NCBI RefSeq assembly: GCF_010119225.1
Contig: NZ_WNKF01000001.1
Location: 1 to 64,000, forward strand
Length of the DNA stretch: 64,000 bases
Source: Cyclobacterium roseum
Lineage (GTDB): Bacteria > Bacteroidota > Bacteroidia > Cytophagales > Cyclobacteriaceae
Direction: 5' to 3'
The position numbers and the translations under genes were made by a program. Under the pieces are notes generated by a model. It was not told the DNA's origin, did no database searches, and worked only from the letters and a program-made list of their open reading frames with translations. Of this stretch, positions 54,925 to 63,673 are shown piece by piece; within the stretch, counting starts at the first letter, position 1; every line of letters begins with the position of its first letter.

Positions 54925-56358
54925 ATGAAACGATCGCAACAAATTATCCTTTCCAGCTTATTTCTTATTTTTAGTTCTTTTGGGCAACAATTGTTTGCCC
55001 AAGAGAAATTTCCCACCGCCGATGGGTACAAGGGCATCTGGTTTACCTTGGGGCAGTTTTCCGATTTTGGAGACAAGTATTCAGGTGGTCTGGGAACCTA
55101 TACCGCCAAACACGTCCCCCTGGCCATCCATGCACCGGAAGTTAACCGAACCTTTTTTGTCTATGGGGGAACCCGCTCTCCGGAAGAGAAGCATTTGTTG
55201 TGCATGATAGGGGTTTTTGATCATGAAACAGGAATGGTGTCGAAGCCAGTAGTGGTCCATGATAAAGAGGGGGTGGATGATCCGCATGACAACCCCAGCC
55301 TGGCCATTGATGAGCAAGGGTATATCTGGGTTTTTGTAAGTGGCAGGGGTAGAAGAAGGATGGGGTATAAATACCGGAGCAGCGAACCCTACCGTGTTGA
55401 TTCTTTTGATTTGATTAGTGAGGAGGAAATGACCTACCCACAACCGAAATTTATACCGGGGAAGGGTTTTTTGAATTTGTTCACCAAATACACCGGCGTT
55501 CGGGAGTTATACATGGAAACAAGTCCCGATGGCTTGGAATGGAGCCCTGATCAAAAGGTAGTAGCTATCAAACGTAACGGAGACCCGAACAGCGGTCATT
55601 ATCAGGTGTCCGGGCAGCAAGGAAATAAAATCGGTTTTTTTTGCAATTGGCATCCCAATGGAAATGTGGATTTACGAACCAATTTGTATTATTTCCAAAC
55701 CACTGATTTTGGACAAACATGGACCGATAGTGAGGGGAATGAAGTGGAAATTCCGGTCTTAAATTTAACCTCTTCGGGGTTGGTGAGGGAATACTTTAGT
55801 CAAAAACGAAATGTATATCTGAAGGATGTGAATTTCGATGCGGATGGGAATCCAATTGGTTTGTATGTGGAAGGAATCGGACATCAGCCCGGCCCGGAAA
55901 ACGGTCCCAGATCCTGGCATGTGGTGCATTGGGATGGTAACAGTTGGCAAGACCACCTGATTACTCAGTCGGATCAAAATTACGATATGGGGAGCCTCTG
56001 GGTCGAAGAAAATGAATGGACGGTAATAGGCCCGACGGCCAATCGTCCGCAAGCTTGGGGTGCTGGTGGAGAAGTGCAGCTATGGAAAAGTAATGACCAG
56101 GGTAAAACCTGGGAAATGAGTCGGCAGTTGACAAAGGGGAGTAAACGAAACCATAACTACATCCGCAGAGTCGTGAATGGTTCGGATCCTTTCTATTATT
56201 TCTGGGCAGATGGTGACCCGAATGAATTCAGTCAAAGCCGACTGTATTTTGGAGATAGCGATGGCAATGTGTGGAAACTCCCGTATGAAATGGAAGAAGA
56301 TTGGGTAAAGCCCAAGAGGTGGAAAAATAATTTGTTTAGCAGGTGGTTTTCCCGGTAA
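54925..56358 (+). CDS. Secreted BNR_4 beta-propeller protein (ulvan-lyase-like)
   Basis: 477 residues, Sec signal to about 25 (QQLFAQ). The mature part is a propeller of the BNR_4 type (PF15892): KGIWFTLGQFSDFGDKYSGG, then GTYTAKHVPLAIHAPEVNRT (His63), VDDPHDNPSLAIDEQGYIWV (His121), TYPQPKFIPGKGFLNLFTKY, SDQNYDMGSLWVEENEWTVI and the closing blade SRLYFGDSDGNVWKLP. The fold and pairs of histidines recall PL24/PL25 ulvan lyases, which are BNR_4-like propellers, but catalytic residues were not confirmed. A polysaccharide lyase or neuraminidase-like hydrolase acting outside the cell is plausible. It is followed by a gene fragment and the BCCT operon. Confidence 0.75.
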   Translation: MKRSQQIILSSLFLIFSSFGQQLFAQEKFPTADGYKGIWFTLGQFSDFGDKYSGGLGTYTAKHVPLAIHAPEVNRTFFVYGGTRSPEEKHLLCMIGVFDHETGMVSKPVVVHDKEGVDDPHDNPSLAIDEQGYIWVFVSGRGRRRMGYKYRSSEPYRVDSFDLISEEEMTYPQPKFIPGKGFLNLFTKYTGVRELYMETSPDGLEWSPDQKVVAIKRNGDPNSGHYQVSGQQGNKIGFFCNWHPNGNVDLRTNLYYFQTTDFGQTWTDSEGNEVEIPVLNLTSSGLVREYFSQKRNVYLKDVNFDADGNPIGLYVEGIGHQPGPENGPRSWHVVHWDGNSWQDHLITQSDQNYDMGSLWVEENEWTVIGPTANRPQAWGAGGEVQLWKSNDQGKTWEMSRQLTKGSKRNHNYIRRVVNGSDPFYYFWADGDPNEFSQSRLYFGDSDGNVWKLPYEMEEDWVKPKRWKNNLFSRWFSR

Positions 56359-56362
56359 CTGA

Positions 56363-56590
56363 AGGCTTTCCTTTTATCTATTTGGGTTATTTAGGGCTAA
56401 GCTTTTAGAAACGGCACATTTAGAACTAAGTGACGAAAGTGTCGATCGAATTGAGGCATTTATTCTCGATGGTTTCGTTGCGATGATTGAAAATCACCGC
56501 AGCGGGTTGGGATGGAAATTGTTTATGCAGGCACCAGAAGTGAACAGGGGGCTGGAAAAGCTTGGATTTTCCATTGATCCTGAAAATTAA
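56363..56590 (+). pseudogene. C-terminal gene fragment of unknown family
   Basis: An open frame of 75 codons without a start codon runs to TAA 56588-56590. It reads KLLETAHLELSDESVDRIEA, then FILDGFVAMIENHRSG and GLGWKLFMQAPEVNRGLEKL. It looks like the helical end of a larger protein, and codon use is protein-like. I cannot name the family. The upstream part is missing, since the frame meets a stop at 56360. It is the only content of the 314-base gap between the BNR_4 gene and the BCCT gene. Confidence 0.35.
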
Positions 56591-56672
56591 GATTTATCAG
56601 AAAAAAAAACAACCAAATAACAGCTAAGGAAGTAATAGATTGGTATATTCAGCGAAATAATAGTTTACTACC

Positions 56673-58136
56673 GTGACACTAAAAGCGCAACCAACTTTTC
56701 TGGCCACTGTTTTGACCTGCCTGCTCTTTCTGGTGGTCGCTTTTCAATTTCCCACTGGGTTAAAGGATTGGCTTGAAGATTTCTCTTCCTTAACGCTGTA
56801 CTATTTCGGAAACTTCTATTTGTATCTGGGGCTATTTATGGTCCTGGTACTGTTGGGCATCGCCCTTTCTCCCTGGGGAAAAAAGACGTTGGGAGAGGGT
56901 CCGGTAACCTATGGTTGGTTTTCTTGGGTAGCCATGCTTTACAGTACCGGCATGGGAGCAGGGCTGATGCTGCGGGCCGTGCAGGAGCCCACTTTCTATT
57001 ATACCCAGCCTCCGCGGAGTTCGAACTGGGCGGCCGATATCTTTGCTTTGGAGTATACCTTTTTTCATTGGGGCCTGACACCTTGGGCGTTTTATGGGAT
57101 GTTTGGATTGATCATTGGCTACCTGGTATACGGCCGGTCCCGTAAGATGCTTAGTTCTTCCATTTTGAATGAGCGATACCAGCGGTCCTGGCTGATCGTT
57201 CCGATAGACGTGATCACCATTCTCAGCACCTTATTTGGAGTGGTTGGGGCGGTTGGGCTGGGAAGTCGGCAGCTACTGGCTGGCTTTAGTCAGCTCTTTA
57301 TGCAAGTAGAAATGAGTTATTCCAATAATGCCTATGTCGTTCTTTTTCTGGGGTCCCTGGCCACGATTTCAGCCTTTTCCGGACTAAGTAAAGGGATACG
57401 AAACGTATCTCGTTTTAACATCGCCACCGCCTTGTTTTTAGTTTTAGTCACCTTGTTAGCCGGAAATACCGGACAAATGGCAGGTAATTTTATACAGGCA
57501 CTGGTTGCTTATATGTACGATTTTTTTCCGATGAGTCTGAACATGGGTAAGATGGAAGTACCGGATACCTTTTTGATGGATTGGACCTTCTTTTATTGGG
57601 CGTTCTGGCTATCATGGGCTCCTTTTACAGGCGTGTTTATCGCAAGAATTTCGCAGGGAAGAAGCTTTCGGGAATTTATCTTAGGCGTATTATTGGTTCC
57701 AACCCTTGGAACGTTCATATGGTTTGCGGTATTCGGAACAGAAGCCTTTGTGCTTATCGGAAGCCCGGAATCCTATCAGGGACAGTTTGATTCCCTGTAC
57801 GGATCCATATTTGTTTTTTTTGACAAACTTCCTTTGGGAAGCTTGCTTAAACCATTGTCCTTGCTCTTGGTTTTCACCTTTTTGATTACTTCCATCGATT
57901 CGGCGATTTATGTCTTGGGCATGTTTGCCGATAATGGTAACAGGGACCCACAAAAACGAAACTTGCTCGTATGGGGATTGATATTGGTCCTTTTCACCGT
58001 TGCTACGCTTTTTATCGGAAAGGAACGATTGCTGGAATCAATAAGTCAATTATTAATAGTAATGGCTTTGCCTTTTAGTTGGATTTACCTGCTGATGATC
58101 GGGTCTTTTCTTTATTCATTATATAGTAGGAGATAG
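56673..58136 (+). CDS. BCCT-family transporter
   Basis: 487 residues, start GTG 56673, about 12 membrane segments. The betaine/carnitine/choline transporter signature is clear: GPVTYGWFSWVAMLYSTGMG, then AGLMLRAVQEPTFYY (the conserved glycine stretch GMGAGLM), FFHWGLTPWAFYGMFGLIIG, and the Trp-rich DWTFFYWAFWLSWAPFTGVF in the substrate region. It imports quaternary ammonium osmolytes or similar compounds with sodium or protons; the exact substrate is not visible. It has no long cytoplasmic C-terminus, so osmo-sensing as in BetP is unlikely. Its stop is two bases before the GH113-like gene, so the two are co-transcribed. Confidence 0.9.
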   Translation: MTLKAQPTFLATVLTCLLFLVVAFQFPTGLKDWLEDFSSLTLYYFGNFYLYLGLFMVLVLLGIALSPWGKKTLGEGPVTYGWFSWVAMLYSTGMGAGLMLRAVQEPTFYYTQPPRSSNWAADIFALEYTFFHWGLTPWAFYGMFGLIIGYLVYGRSRKMLSSSILNERYQRSWLIVPIDVITILSTLFGVVGAVGLGSRQLLAGFSQLFMQVEMSYSNNAYVVLFLGSLATISAFSGLSKGIRNVSRFNIATALFLVLVTLLAGNTGQMAGNFIQALVAYMYDFFPMSLNMGKMEVPDTFLMDWTFFYWAFWLSWAPFTGVFIARISQGRSFREFILGVLLVPTLGTFIWFAVFGTEAFVLIGSPESYQGQFDSLYGSIFVFFDKLPLGSLLKPLSLLLVFTFLITSIDSAIYVLGMFADNGNRDPQKRNLLVWGLILVLFTVATLFIGKERLLESISQLLIVMALPFSWIYLLMIGSFLYSLYSRR

Positions 58137-58138
58137 TC

Positions 58139-59209
58139 ATGAGCTGCAAGAAACGAATTGGTAATCATACGCTTAACCTGACCTTCCTGGTGATGTGGTC
58201 GTTGGCATGCTCTGCTTCCAAAAATGCTGAAACATTGGCTTCGCTGGATGGCGTAAAACACCGGGGTGTTTGTTGGGTGGCCAGTCCCAATCCTCTTGAA
58301 GGTGGAGAATTGCTGGCCTTGACAGCTATCGGGGCCAGTCATATTTCTCAGACCCCCTTTGGTTGGCAATCACAGGTACAGGATCCGGAATTGCGTTGGG
58401 AGGCCCACACGGACAAAATGTGGTGGGGAGAAAGTTTGAATGGCTTAAAGGCAACCCTCGATTCGGCAAGGGCTCTGGGCCTGAGTAGCATGCTAAAGCC
58501 TCATCTCTGGGTGCGCGGTTCCTGGCCTGGTGAAATTTCAATGAAGAGTGAAGCCGACTGGCAAACCTGGTTTCGGAATTATAAAGCCTTTATCTTGTAT
58601 TATGCCCATTTTGCTGAAGAAAATGGTATGCCGCTGCTTTGCGTGGGGACAGAGCTGGAAAAAACCAGTCATCGGGAAGCCGACTGGAGGGGGATCATCA
58701 CTGCCGTAAGGGAGGTATACTCGGGAAAGCTGACTTATGCCGCAAACTTTACCGAATACGAAAAGGTATCTTTTTGGGACGCCTTGGATTACATCGGGGT
58801 TCAGGCCTATTTCCCGCTCGCAATGGGTGCAGAACCGGGCTTGACTCGATTGAACAAGGGTTGGCAAAATGTACTACCAATCCTGGAAAAGGTCAGCCGG
58901 GAATTTCGAAAACCGATTTTGTTTACCGAATTGGGGTATTGCGATACACATGATGCCGCACAGGAGCCTTGGTTATGGCCCAACCAGCGCAAAGAGGTCC
59001 CCATATCCCAGGAAATGCAGGCACGATGCTACCAGGCCTTTTTTGAGGCGGTATGGGACAAACCCTGGTTTCAAGGCGTGTATTTCTGGAAATGGTACCC
59101 AAAGTCGCGAGAGCGGGTTCCTGACTTTACCCCCCAAGATAAATTGGCTCAGGGGGTGATGAAGACTTTTTTCTTAGGAAATGGGACCAAAGGAAAGGAA
59201 AATAGGTGA
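58139..59209 (+). CDS. GH113-like glycosidase lipoprotein
   Basis: 356 residues. Signal with lipobox SLAC (Cys 24). The TIM barrel matches family GH113 (beta-mannanase type) of clan GH-A: VKHRGVCWVASPNPLEGGEL, LDSARALGLSSMLKPHLWVR, the acid/base Glu172 in LLCVGTELE, and the nucleophile Glu264 in ILFTELGYCDTHD, with YFWKWYP near the end. It is likely to cleave beta-mannosidic or related bonds at the cell surface or in the periplasm. The coupling to a BCCT transporter (two bases) is unusual for a glycosidase and may suggest a role in osmolyte-linked sugar metabolism; that is inference. It converges with the membrane protein gene on the other strand. Confidence 0.8.
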   Translation: MSCKKRIGNHTLNLTFLVMWSLACSASKNAETLASLDGVKHRGVCWVASPNPLEGGELLALTAIGASHISQTPFGWQSQVQDPELRWEAHTDKMWWGESLNGLKATLDSARALGLSSMLKPHLWVRGSWPGEISMKSEADWQTWFRNYKAFILYYAHFAEENGMPLLCVGTELEKTSHREADWRGIITAVREVYSGKLTYAANFTEYEKVSFWDALDYIGVQAYFPLAMGAEPGLTRLNKGWQNVLPILEKVSREFRKPILFTELGYCDTHDAAQEPWLWPNQRKEVPISQEMQARCYQAFFEAVWDKPWFQGVYFWKWYPKSRERVPDFTPQDKLAQGVMKTFFLGNGTKGKENR

Positions 59210-59228
59210 CGAATCCTTTGAATCCCAA

Positions 59229-60026
59229 TCACTTCCATTCACCTTTCTGAATTTTTACCAGTGGAGCTGTTTTTCGGTTAAGGTATCCGTGGATACCAGC
59301 CGTTACCAGCAATACCCCGGCTAAAATAGCTGCTAACAGGCCGACGAAGGCAGACTGCTCCCACTGATTGACAGCAATGGCAGCAAATCCCCAGGTGCCG
59401 ACCAGGGCGGCTTCCCGCATATTTCTATAAAGGGTAAGCAGCAGGTATATGCCGGTGGCGATTAACAATACGATTGCCGCCCAGACCACTTCTCCATCCG
59501 GGCTGGCCAAAAAATCAAGGCTTTTTAAAGCAATGGAGGCATTCAGGACGGTAGCCAAAATCACCCATCCGCTGTATATAGTGATAGGCCACCAAATCCA
59601 GAAAACGGTGCGTAAGGGAGCATCTCCTAATTCAAGATCAAGCTTGATCACCAGGCGCATTAAGGAAAATAACAAACAGCCGATGATAAGCAGGGAAAGC
59701 CAAAGGTTCCCGGAGGTCCAGGCCCAAATCCAAAGCACATTGCTCAGGTTGGCAATAAAAAACCAAATCCCTGCAGGAAGAAGGGAGGTTGAATTGCTAT
59801 CTGACAAATAGCCGTACCACTGGAAGACCAGAAAGCCCAGCCACCCCAGGTAAATTAAACCCCAAATAGAAAACGCGTAGCCGGAAGGGGTCAGCAGAGT
59901 CTGGTAATAGGAACTGATTTCCCCGACCGAATTGCCGAAATAATCTCCGGCTCCTCCCAGATAATTGAACAACAATACGACAACAAAACTAAAAGTATTT
60001 AGCAGCAGTAATGGTAATGGTTTCAT
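59229..60026 (-). CDS. Tryptophan-rich membrane protein (TspO/MBR-like)
   Basis: 265 residues, about seven hydrophobic segments. The N-terminal half has TPSGYAFSIWGLIYLGWLGF and LPAGIWFFIANLSNVLWIWA, then FWIWWPITIYSGWVILATVL, the tryptophan-rich style of TspO-like sensory membrane proteins, but longer than canonical TspO (about 160 residues). It may bind porphyrin-like or lipid ligands; function is uncertain. It begins 30 bases after the end of the MFS gene on the same strand, suggesting a shared transcript. Confidence 0.7.
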   Translation of the reverse strand: MKPLPLLLLNTFSFVVVLLFNYLGGAGDYFGNSVGEISSYYQTLLTPSGYAFSIWGLIYLGWLGFLVFQWYGYLSDSNSTSLLPAGIWFFIANLSNVLWIWAWTSGNLWLSLLIIGCLLFSLMRLVIKLDLELGDAPLRTVFWIWWPITIYSGWVILATVLNASIALKSLDFLASPDGEVVWAAIVLLIATGIYLLLTLYRNMREAALVGTWGFAAIAVNQWEQSAFVGLLAAILAGVLLVTAGIHGYLNRKTAPLVKIQKGEWK

Positions 60027-60056
60027 GTTAACAGGCGTTTAATGATTAGGATCATG

Positions 60057-61307
60057 TCAATTTCTTTCCCAAAGTAATGCCGATTTTTTTATCGCTCTAT
60101 AGGTTCTTTTGCGTAAAAGGGGAAGACTTTTACCGTAATAGGCAGCCATTAGTAAGACCCCTATACTTCCGCAAAATAAGGTAAGCGGAGCTCCGATCCA
60201 ATCAGTGGCCAAACCGATCAAGAAACTTCCCAGGGACAAGGAACCCATAAAGAGCATGATATAAAAGCTCAACACCCGACCTCTTTTTTCCTCCGGTACA
60301 ATGGTTTGAAGTAAGGTGTTGGAGCCGGTGAATATGATCACTCTTCCCAGACCCGTGGTCAGCAGGGCTAGCAAGGATAACCATAGTAAGGTACTAAAGG
60401 AAAAAACTGCCAGGCCAAGGGCAAAAACAAGGGTACCCAGAAGGATCAATTTATCCAGGCCAAGGGCATTGGTTTTAGATCCCATGAAAAAGGCACCGAT
60501 CAGGCTGCCTACGCCCACTGCGCTTGTCATATACCCAAAAATGACCGCATCACCCTGAAACACCTCGGCCGCAACGACGGGCAATACCACCATATACGAT
60601 ACGCCCAAAAGGGTCACTCCCGCGACAAAGAGAATGATAAAGCGAATGTATTTGGTGGATATGGAGTAAGCGGCTCCTTCCAGGAAGGAATTTTTGAAAT
60701 TTTTATTCGGCACTTTTTTGGCACTGGGCTGGTAGCGGATGCCAGCAAAAAAGCCAACCACCGAAAAGCTGGCCAACGCATAAATCAAAAAACAATATCC
60801 CTCTCCAATAACCGGAATCAGCATTCCGGCCAGCGCCGGACCGAGGATCCGGGCGGTATTAAAAAGAGAGGAATTTAACGCGATGGCACTCGTCAGGTTG
60901 TTTTTATCTTCTACCAAATCATTAACAAAGGCATGCCTGGAGGGCATTTCCAGGCCGCTGACCATTCCGAAAAGGAGTTCCAACCCTAATAACAGCTCGA
61001 AATTAATGCGGTCGAAAATGGTTAAAAGAGCCAGAGCGGAAGCATTGATAGCAATGATGGATTGGCAGATCATCAGCAGGCGATGCTTGTTATACCGGTC
61101 AGCCAATACTCCAGCGACTGTGGAAAATAAAAAGGCGGCAATTTCCCTGGAAAAAGACACCAACCCCAACAGCAATGCAGAGCCGGTAATCCGGTAGACT
61201 AGCCAACCCACTGCCACTTGTTTCATCATGTTTCCCAGGTTGGAAAAGGCCTGACCGGTAAAGAAAAAGCGATAATTTTTAGAAGACAGTGACTTAAAAA
61301 TCAACAT
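60057..61307 (-). CDS. MFS transporter (MFS_3, exporter type)
   Basis: 416 residues with about 12 transmembrane segments, no signal. N-terminal FKSLSSKNYRFFFTGQAFSN and MMKQVAVGWLVYRITGSALL are hallmark segments of the MFS_3 group (EntS-like), followed by VAGVLADRYNKHRLLMICQS (motif A-like GxxADRxxRR) and a second half with PEEKRGRVLSFYIMLFMGSL. It is most likely a proton-driven exporter of a small molecule or siderophore; the substrate cannot be identified. It lies upstream of the TspO-like gene in the same direction. Confidence 0.88.
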   Translation of the reverse strand: MLIFKSLSSKNYRFFFTGQAFSNLGNMMKQVAVGWLVYRITGSALLLGLVSFSREIAAFLFSTVAGVLADRYNKHRLLMICQSIIAINASALALLTIFDRINFELLLGLELLFGMVSGLEMPSRHAFVNDLVEDKNNLTSAIALNSSLFNTARILGPALAGMLIPVIGEGYCFLIYALASFSVVGFFAGIRYQPSAKKVPNKNFKNSFLEGAAYSISTKYIRFIILFVAGVTLLGVSYMVVLPVVAAEVFQGDAVIFGYMTSAVGVGSLIGAFFMGSKTNALGLDKLILLGTLVFALGLAVFSFSTLLWLSLLALLTTGLGRVIIFTGSNTLLQTIVPEEKRGRVLSFYIMLFMGSLSLGSFLIGLATDWIGAPLTLFCGSIGVLLMAAYYGKSLPLLRKRTYRAIKKSALLWERN

Positions 61308-61407
61308 AGTAATTCCCCGTACAATCGTTCCCTTTTATTCGTTCCGGTGGTTGAATGATCGCTCAAAAGTACGCTTATTTTGCCAAAATGTCAGTGCGGA
61401 ACGGTTT

Positions 61408-62946
61408 TTACCTGCTGGAAATATGGCCTTGTTGACTCAGAAAAGATTCCCACTTGGAAAACGTGTTTTCTTTCATCACCCTGGGAAATTTGGTCTGTCC
61501 TCCTTTCTTTTTTTGCTTTTCATTGTAATCGACAAAAGCAGCAGCCGGAATAATTTCTACTTCTATGGATTTCAATGCCTTGCTGCGGGCTACCTTGTAG
61601 TTTTTGTTATTTTCCTGCAGGAATTGGTCCAGGAATTCCTTTACTTCCTCTCTATTGCCTTCCCCGGTTTCCTTTCCCAAATACCAACGATGCAGGTATT
61701 CCCCGTTTTCCTGAACGGCACTGACCGTATATTCCGGGATGGTAAGGTTGAATTGGTCCTGTAGGGCTTCCATGGCCTTATCCATTTGATGAACGCTGAG
61801 TTGGCTGCCGACTACATTGAGAAAAAACTTTGTCCTGCCCGTAATTTTAATCTCGGCATTCTCTTTATTGGTAAACGATATGGTATCGCCAATCATGTAT
61901 CGCCAGGCACCGGCAACCGTAGAAATAACCAATATATAATCCTGGTTTTCTTCAACCTGATCGATGGTCAACGCCGGAGCATCCGGATGGACACTACCTG
62001 ACTCGTCCATATTTTCCGGTTTAAACGGTACAAATTCGAAAAAGACCCCATTGTCCAATACCAGAGCCATCGCATCGGTGTCGGGTCTTTTTTGAAACGC
62101 AAGAAACCCTTCCGATGCCAGGTAGGTATCAATGTAGACCAATGGATGCGCCAGGTTTTTTTCAAAACTTTTCCGGTGGGGCTCAAACGCAACGCCTCCC
62201 GGAGTGTATACTTCCAGGTGTGGCCAGATGTCATGGATGGTATCTACCTTATGATAGGCAATCACCCGTTTCATCATCAATTCAATCCAGGATGGAATTC
62301 CGGAAATACTCCCTATGTCCCATTCCCCGGCCTTTTCTGCAATTTTTTCAATGCGTTCGTCCCAATCCTCAATGGCTGAGATTTCAGGTCCGGGCTTATA
62401 GAAATTGTTGAACCAGAAAGGTATCTGGCTGGCACTAATTCCGCTAATTTCACCTTCCAAAAACCCATCGTTCTTCTTTAATTCTGTAGAGCTACCCAAC
62501 ATCATGATCTGTCGCTCAAAAAAGTCAGCAGGTAAATTGTAATGAGACAAACTTACGATTTGCTGAACACCTGTTTTCCGAATGGCATCCAACATATCAT
62601 CCGTCACAGGGATGTACTTACTATTGCTGGTGGTACCGGAGCTTACTGCAAAAAATCGATTTATACCCGGCCAGGTAATGTCTTTATGCCCTTCCCTTAT
62701 CTTATGCCACCAGTCCTGATAGATTTTATCATAATCATGATAGGGTACTTTAGCCTGAAATTTATCGATGGGATTCTCCTCCTTCAGTATCTGATCAAAT
62801 CCATGGTAGATGCCAAAAGAAGTTTCGTTGGCCTTTTCTAGTAATTCCTGCAATACTTTGGTTTGCTTTTCCAAAGGGCTGGCATCTGTATTCAGTTTTT
62901 CTCCTATAGCAATTGCTTTTTTTATCAATTCACCGATTACTGGCAT
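61408..62946 (-). CDS. GH3-type acyl-acid amido synthetase family protein
   Basis: 512 residues, soluble. GH3 auxin-responsive promoter family (Pfam GH3, ANL-like adenylating fold): RFFAVSSGTTSNSKYIPVTD is the ATP/phosphate-binding motif, SGIPSWIELMMKRVIAYHKV, PHLEVYTPGGVAFEPHRKSF, then YLASEGFLAF and VAGAWRYMIGDTISF with the hinge aspartate, and KITGRTKFFLNVVGSQLSVH. In plants GH3 enzymes link amino acids to hormone acids; bacterial members form amide or ester bonds through an acyl-adenylate, substrates unknown. The gene is alone on the minus strand with 100 bases to the MFS gene downstream. Confidence 0.9.
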   Translation of the reverse strand: MPVIGELIKKAIAIGEKLNTDASPLEKQTKVLQELLEKANETSFGIYHGFDQILKEENPIDKFQAKVPYHDYDKIYQDWWHKIREGHKDITWPGINRFFAVSSGTTSNSKYIPVTDDMLDAIRKTGVQQIVSLSHYNLPADFFERQIMMLGSSTELKKNDGFLEGEISGISASQIPFWFNNFYKPGPEISAIEDWDERIEKIAEKAGEWDIGSISGIPSWIELMMKRVIAYHKVDTIHDIWPHLEVYTPGGVAFEPHRKSFEKNLAHPLVYIDTYLASEGFLAFQKRPDTDAMALVLDNGVFFEFVPFKPENMDESGSVHPDAPALTIDQVEENQDYILVISTVAGAWRYMIGDTISFTNKENAEIKITGRTKFFLNVVGSQLSVHQMDKAMEALQDQFNLTIPEYTVSAVQENGEYLHRWYLGKETGEGNREEVKEFLDQFLQENNKNYKVARSKALKSIEVEIIPAAAFVDYNEKQKKKGGQTKFPRVMKENTFSKWESFLSQQGHISSR

Positions 62947-63113
62947 ATTCTCTTAGCTAATGATTATCAAAATTTCTATAAAAAATGGTTGCACAATTAT
63001 CAGACCAGAAACCCAAACGATCCGAATTCAGCCTGTTGGCAGGAATTTCGCTTTAAAAATTGTATGCTTGAAAATTTTTACCTACTTTAAACACAACAAT
63101 TTACCGGTTACCG

Positions 63114-63641
63114 ATGATACATTTGATAAAATACCAATACAAAAACAGCCCCGTACCGATCATGCTAGTGACATTGCTAGTAGCTGTACTCTTTCCTATC
63201 GTGGTACACTTGGGTCCCCCCGTTCAGGGTATCCCTTTAGGTGCTATCTTGCTTCCGATGTTTTATGTCCCCTTGCTTGCCTTCATTTTAATTGATAAGG
63301 TTCCGGCTCTCGTAGCAGCAGCCCTTTCACCGCTGCTTAATTTTCTAATTTCCGGAAACGAGCAATGGTCGCTGTTAATTCTTTTAACGCTGGAATTAAT
63401 GGTATTTACAGTCGTTATCAGCTATTTGTTTTCAAAAAAGGTTCCGTTCTGGGCAGTAGTACCAGGGATTCTTTTAGCTAAAGTCGGAGGCGCAGGACTT
63501 ATTTTGGGATTCGGTTTATTGCCCCTACCTCCTGTAGGTTATTTTATCCAATCTCTATATAACGGCCTTCCAGGGATCTTGATTCTCCTGTTGCTAAGTT
63601 ACCTGTTTATGGAGAAAGCGAAAAAGGAGCGTATGCTGTAA
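63114..63641 (+). CDS. Small polytopic membrane protein, ECF S-component-like
   Basis: 175 residues with five or six hydrophobic segments. The order of helices and motifs such as VHLGPPVQGIPLGAILLPMF and VPALVAAALSPLLNFLISGN is compatible with substrate-binding (S) components of energy-coupling factor transporters, which import vitamins or precursors such as thiamin or its pyrimidine. No A/A'/T component is present here. It is 32 bases upstream of a phosphoribosyltransferase-like gene, so the pair might act in salvage of a base or vitamin; that is inference. Similarity is limited and other membrane proteins are possible. Confidence 0.5.
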   Translation: MIHLIKYQYKNSPVPIMLVTLLVAVLFPIVVHLGPPVQGIPLGAILLPMFYVPLLAFILIDKVPALVAAALSPLLNFLISGNEQWSLLILLTLELMVFTVVISYLFSKKVPFWAVVPGILLAKVGGAGLILGFGLLPLPPVGYFIQSLYNGLPGILILLLLSYLFMEKAKKERML

Positions 63642-63673
63642 ATTTTTGTACACTATAAATAGAAAGAGCCCCA

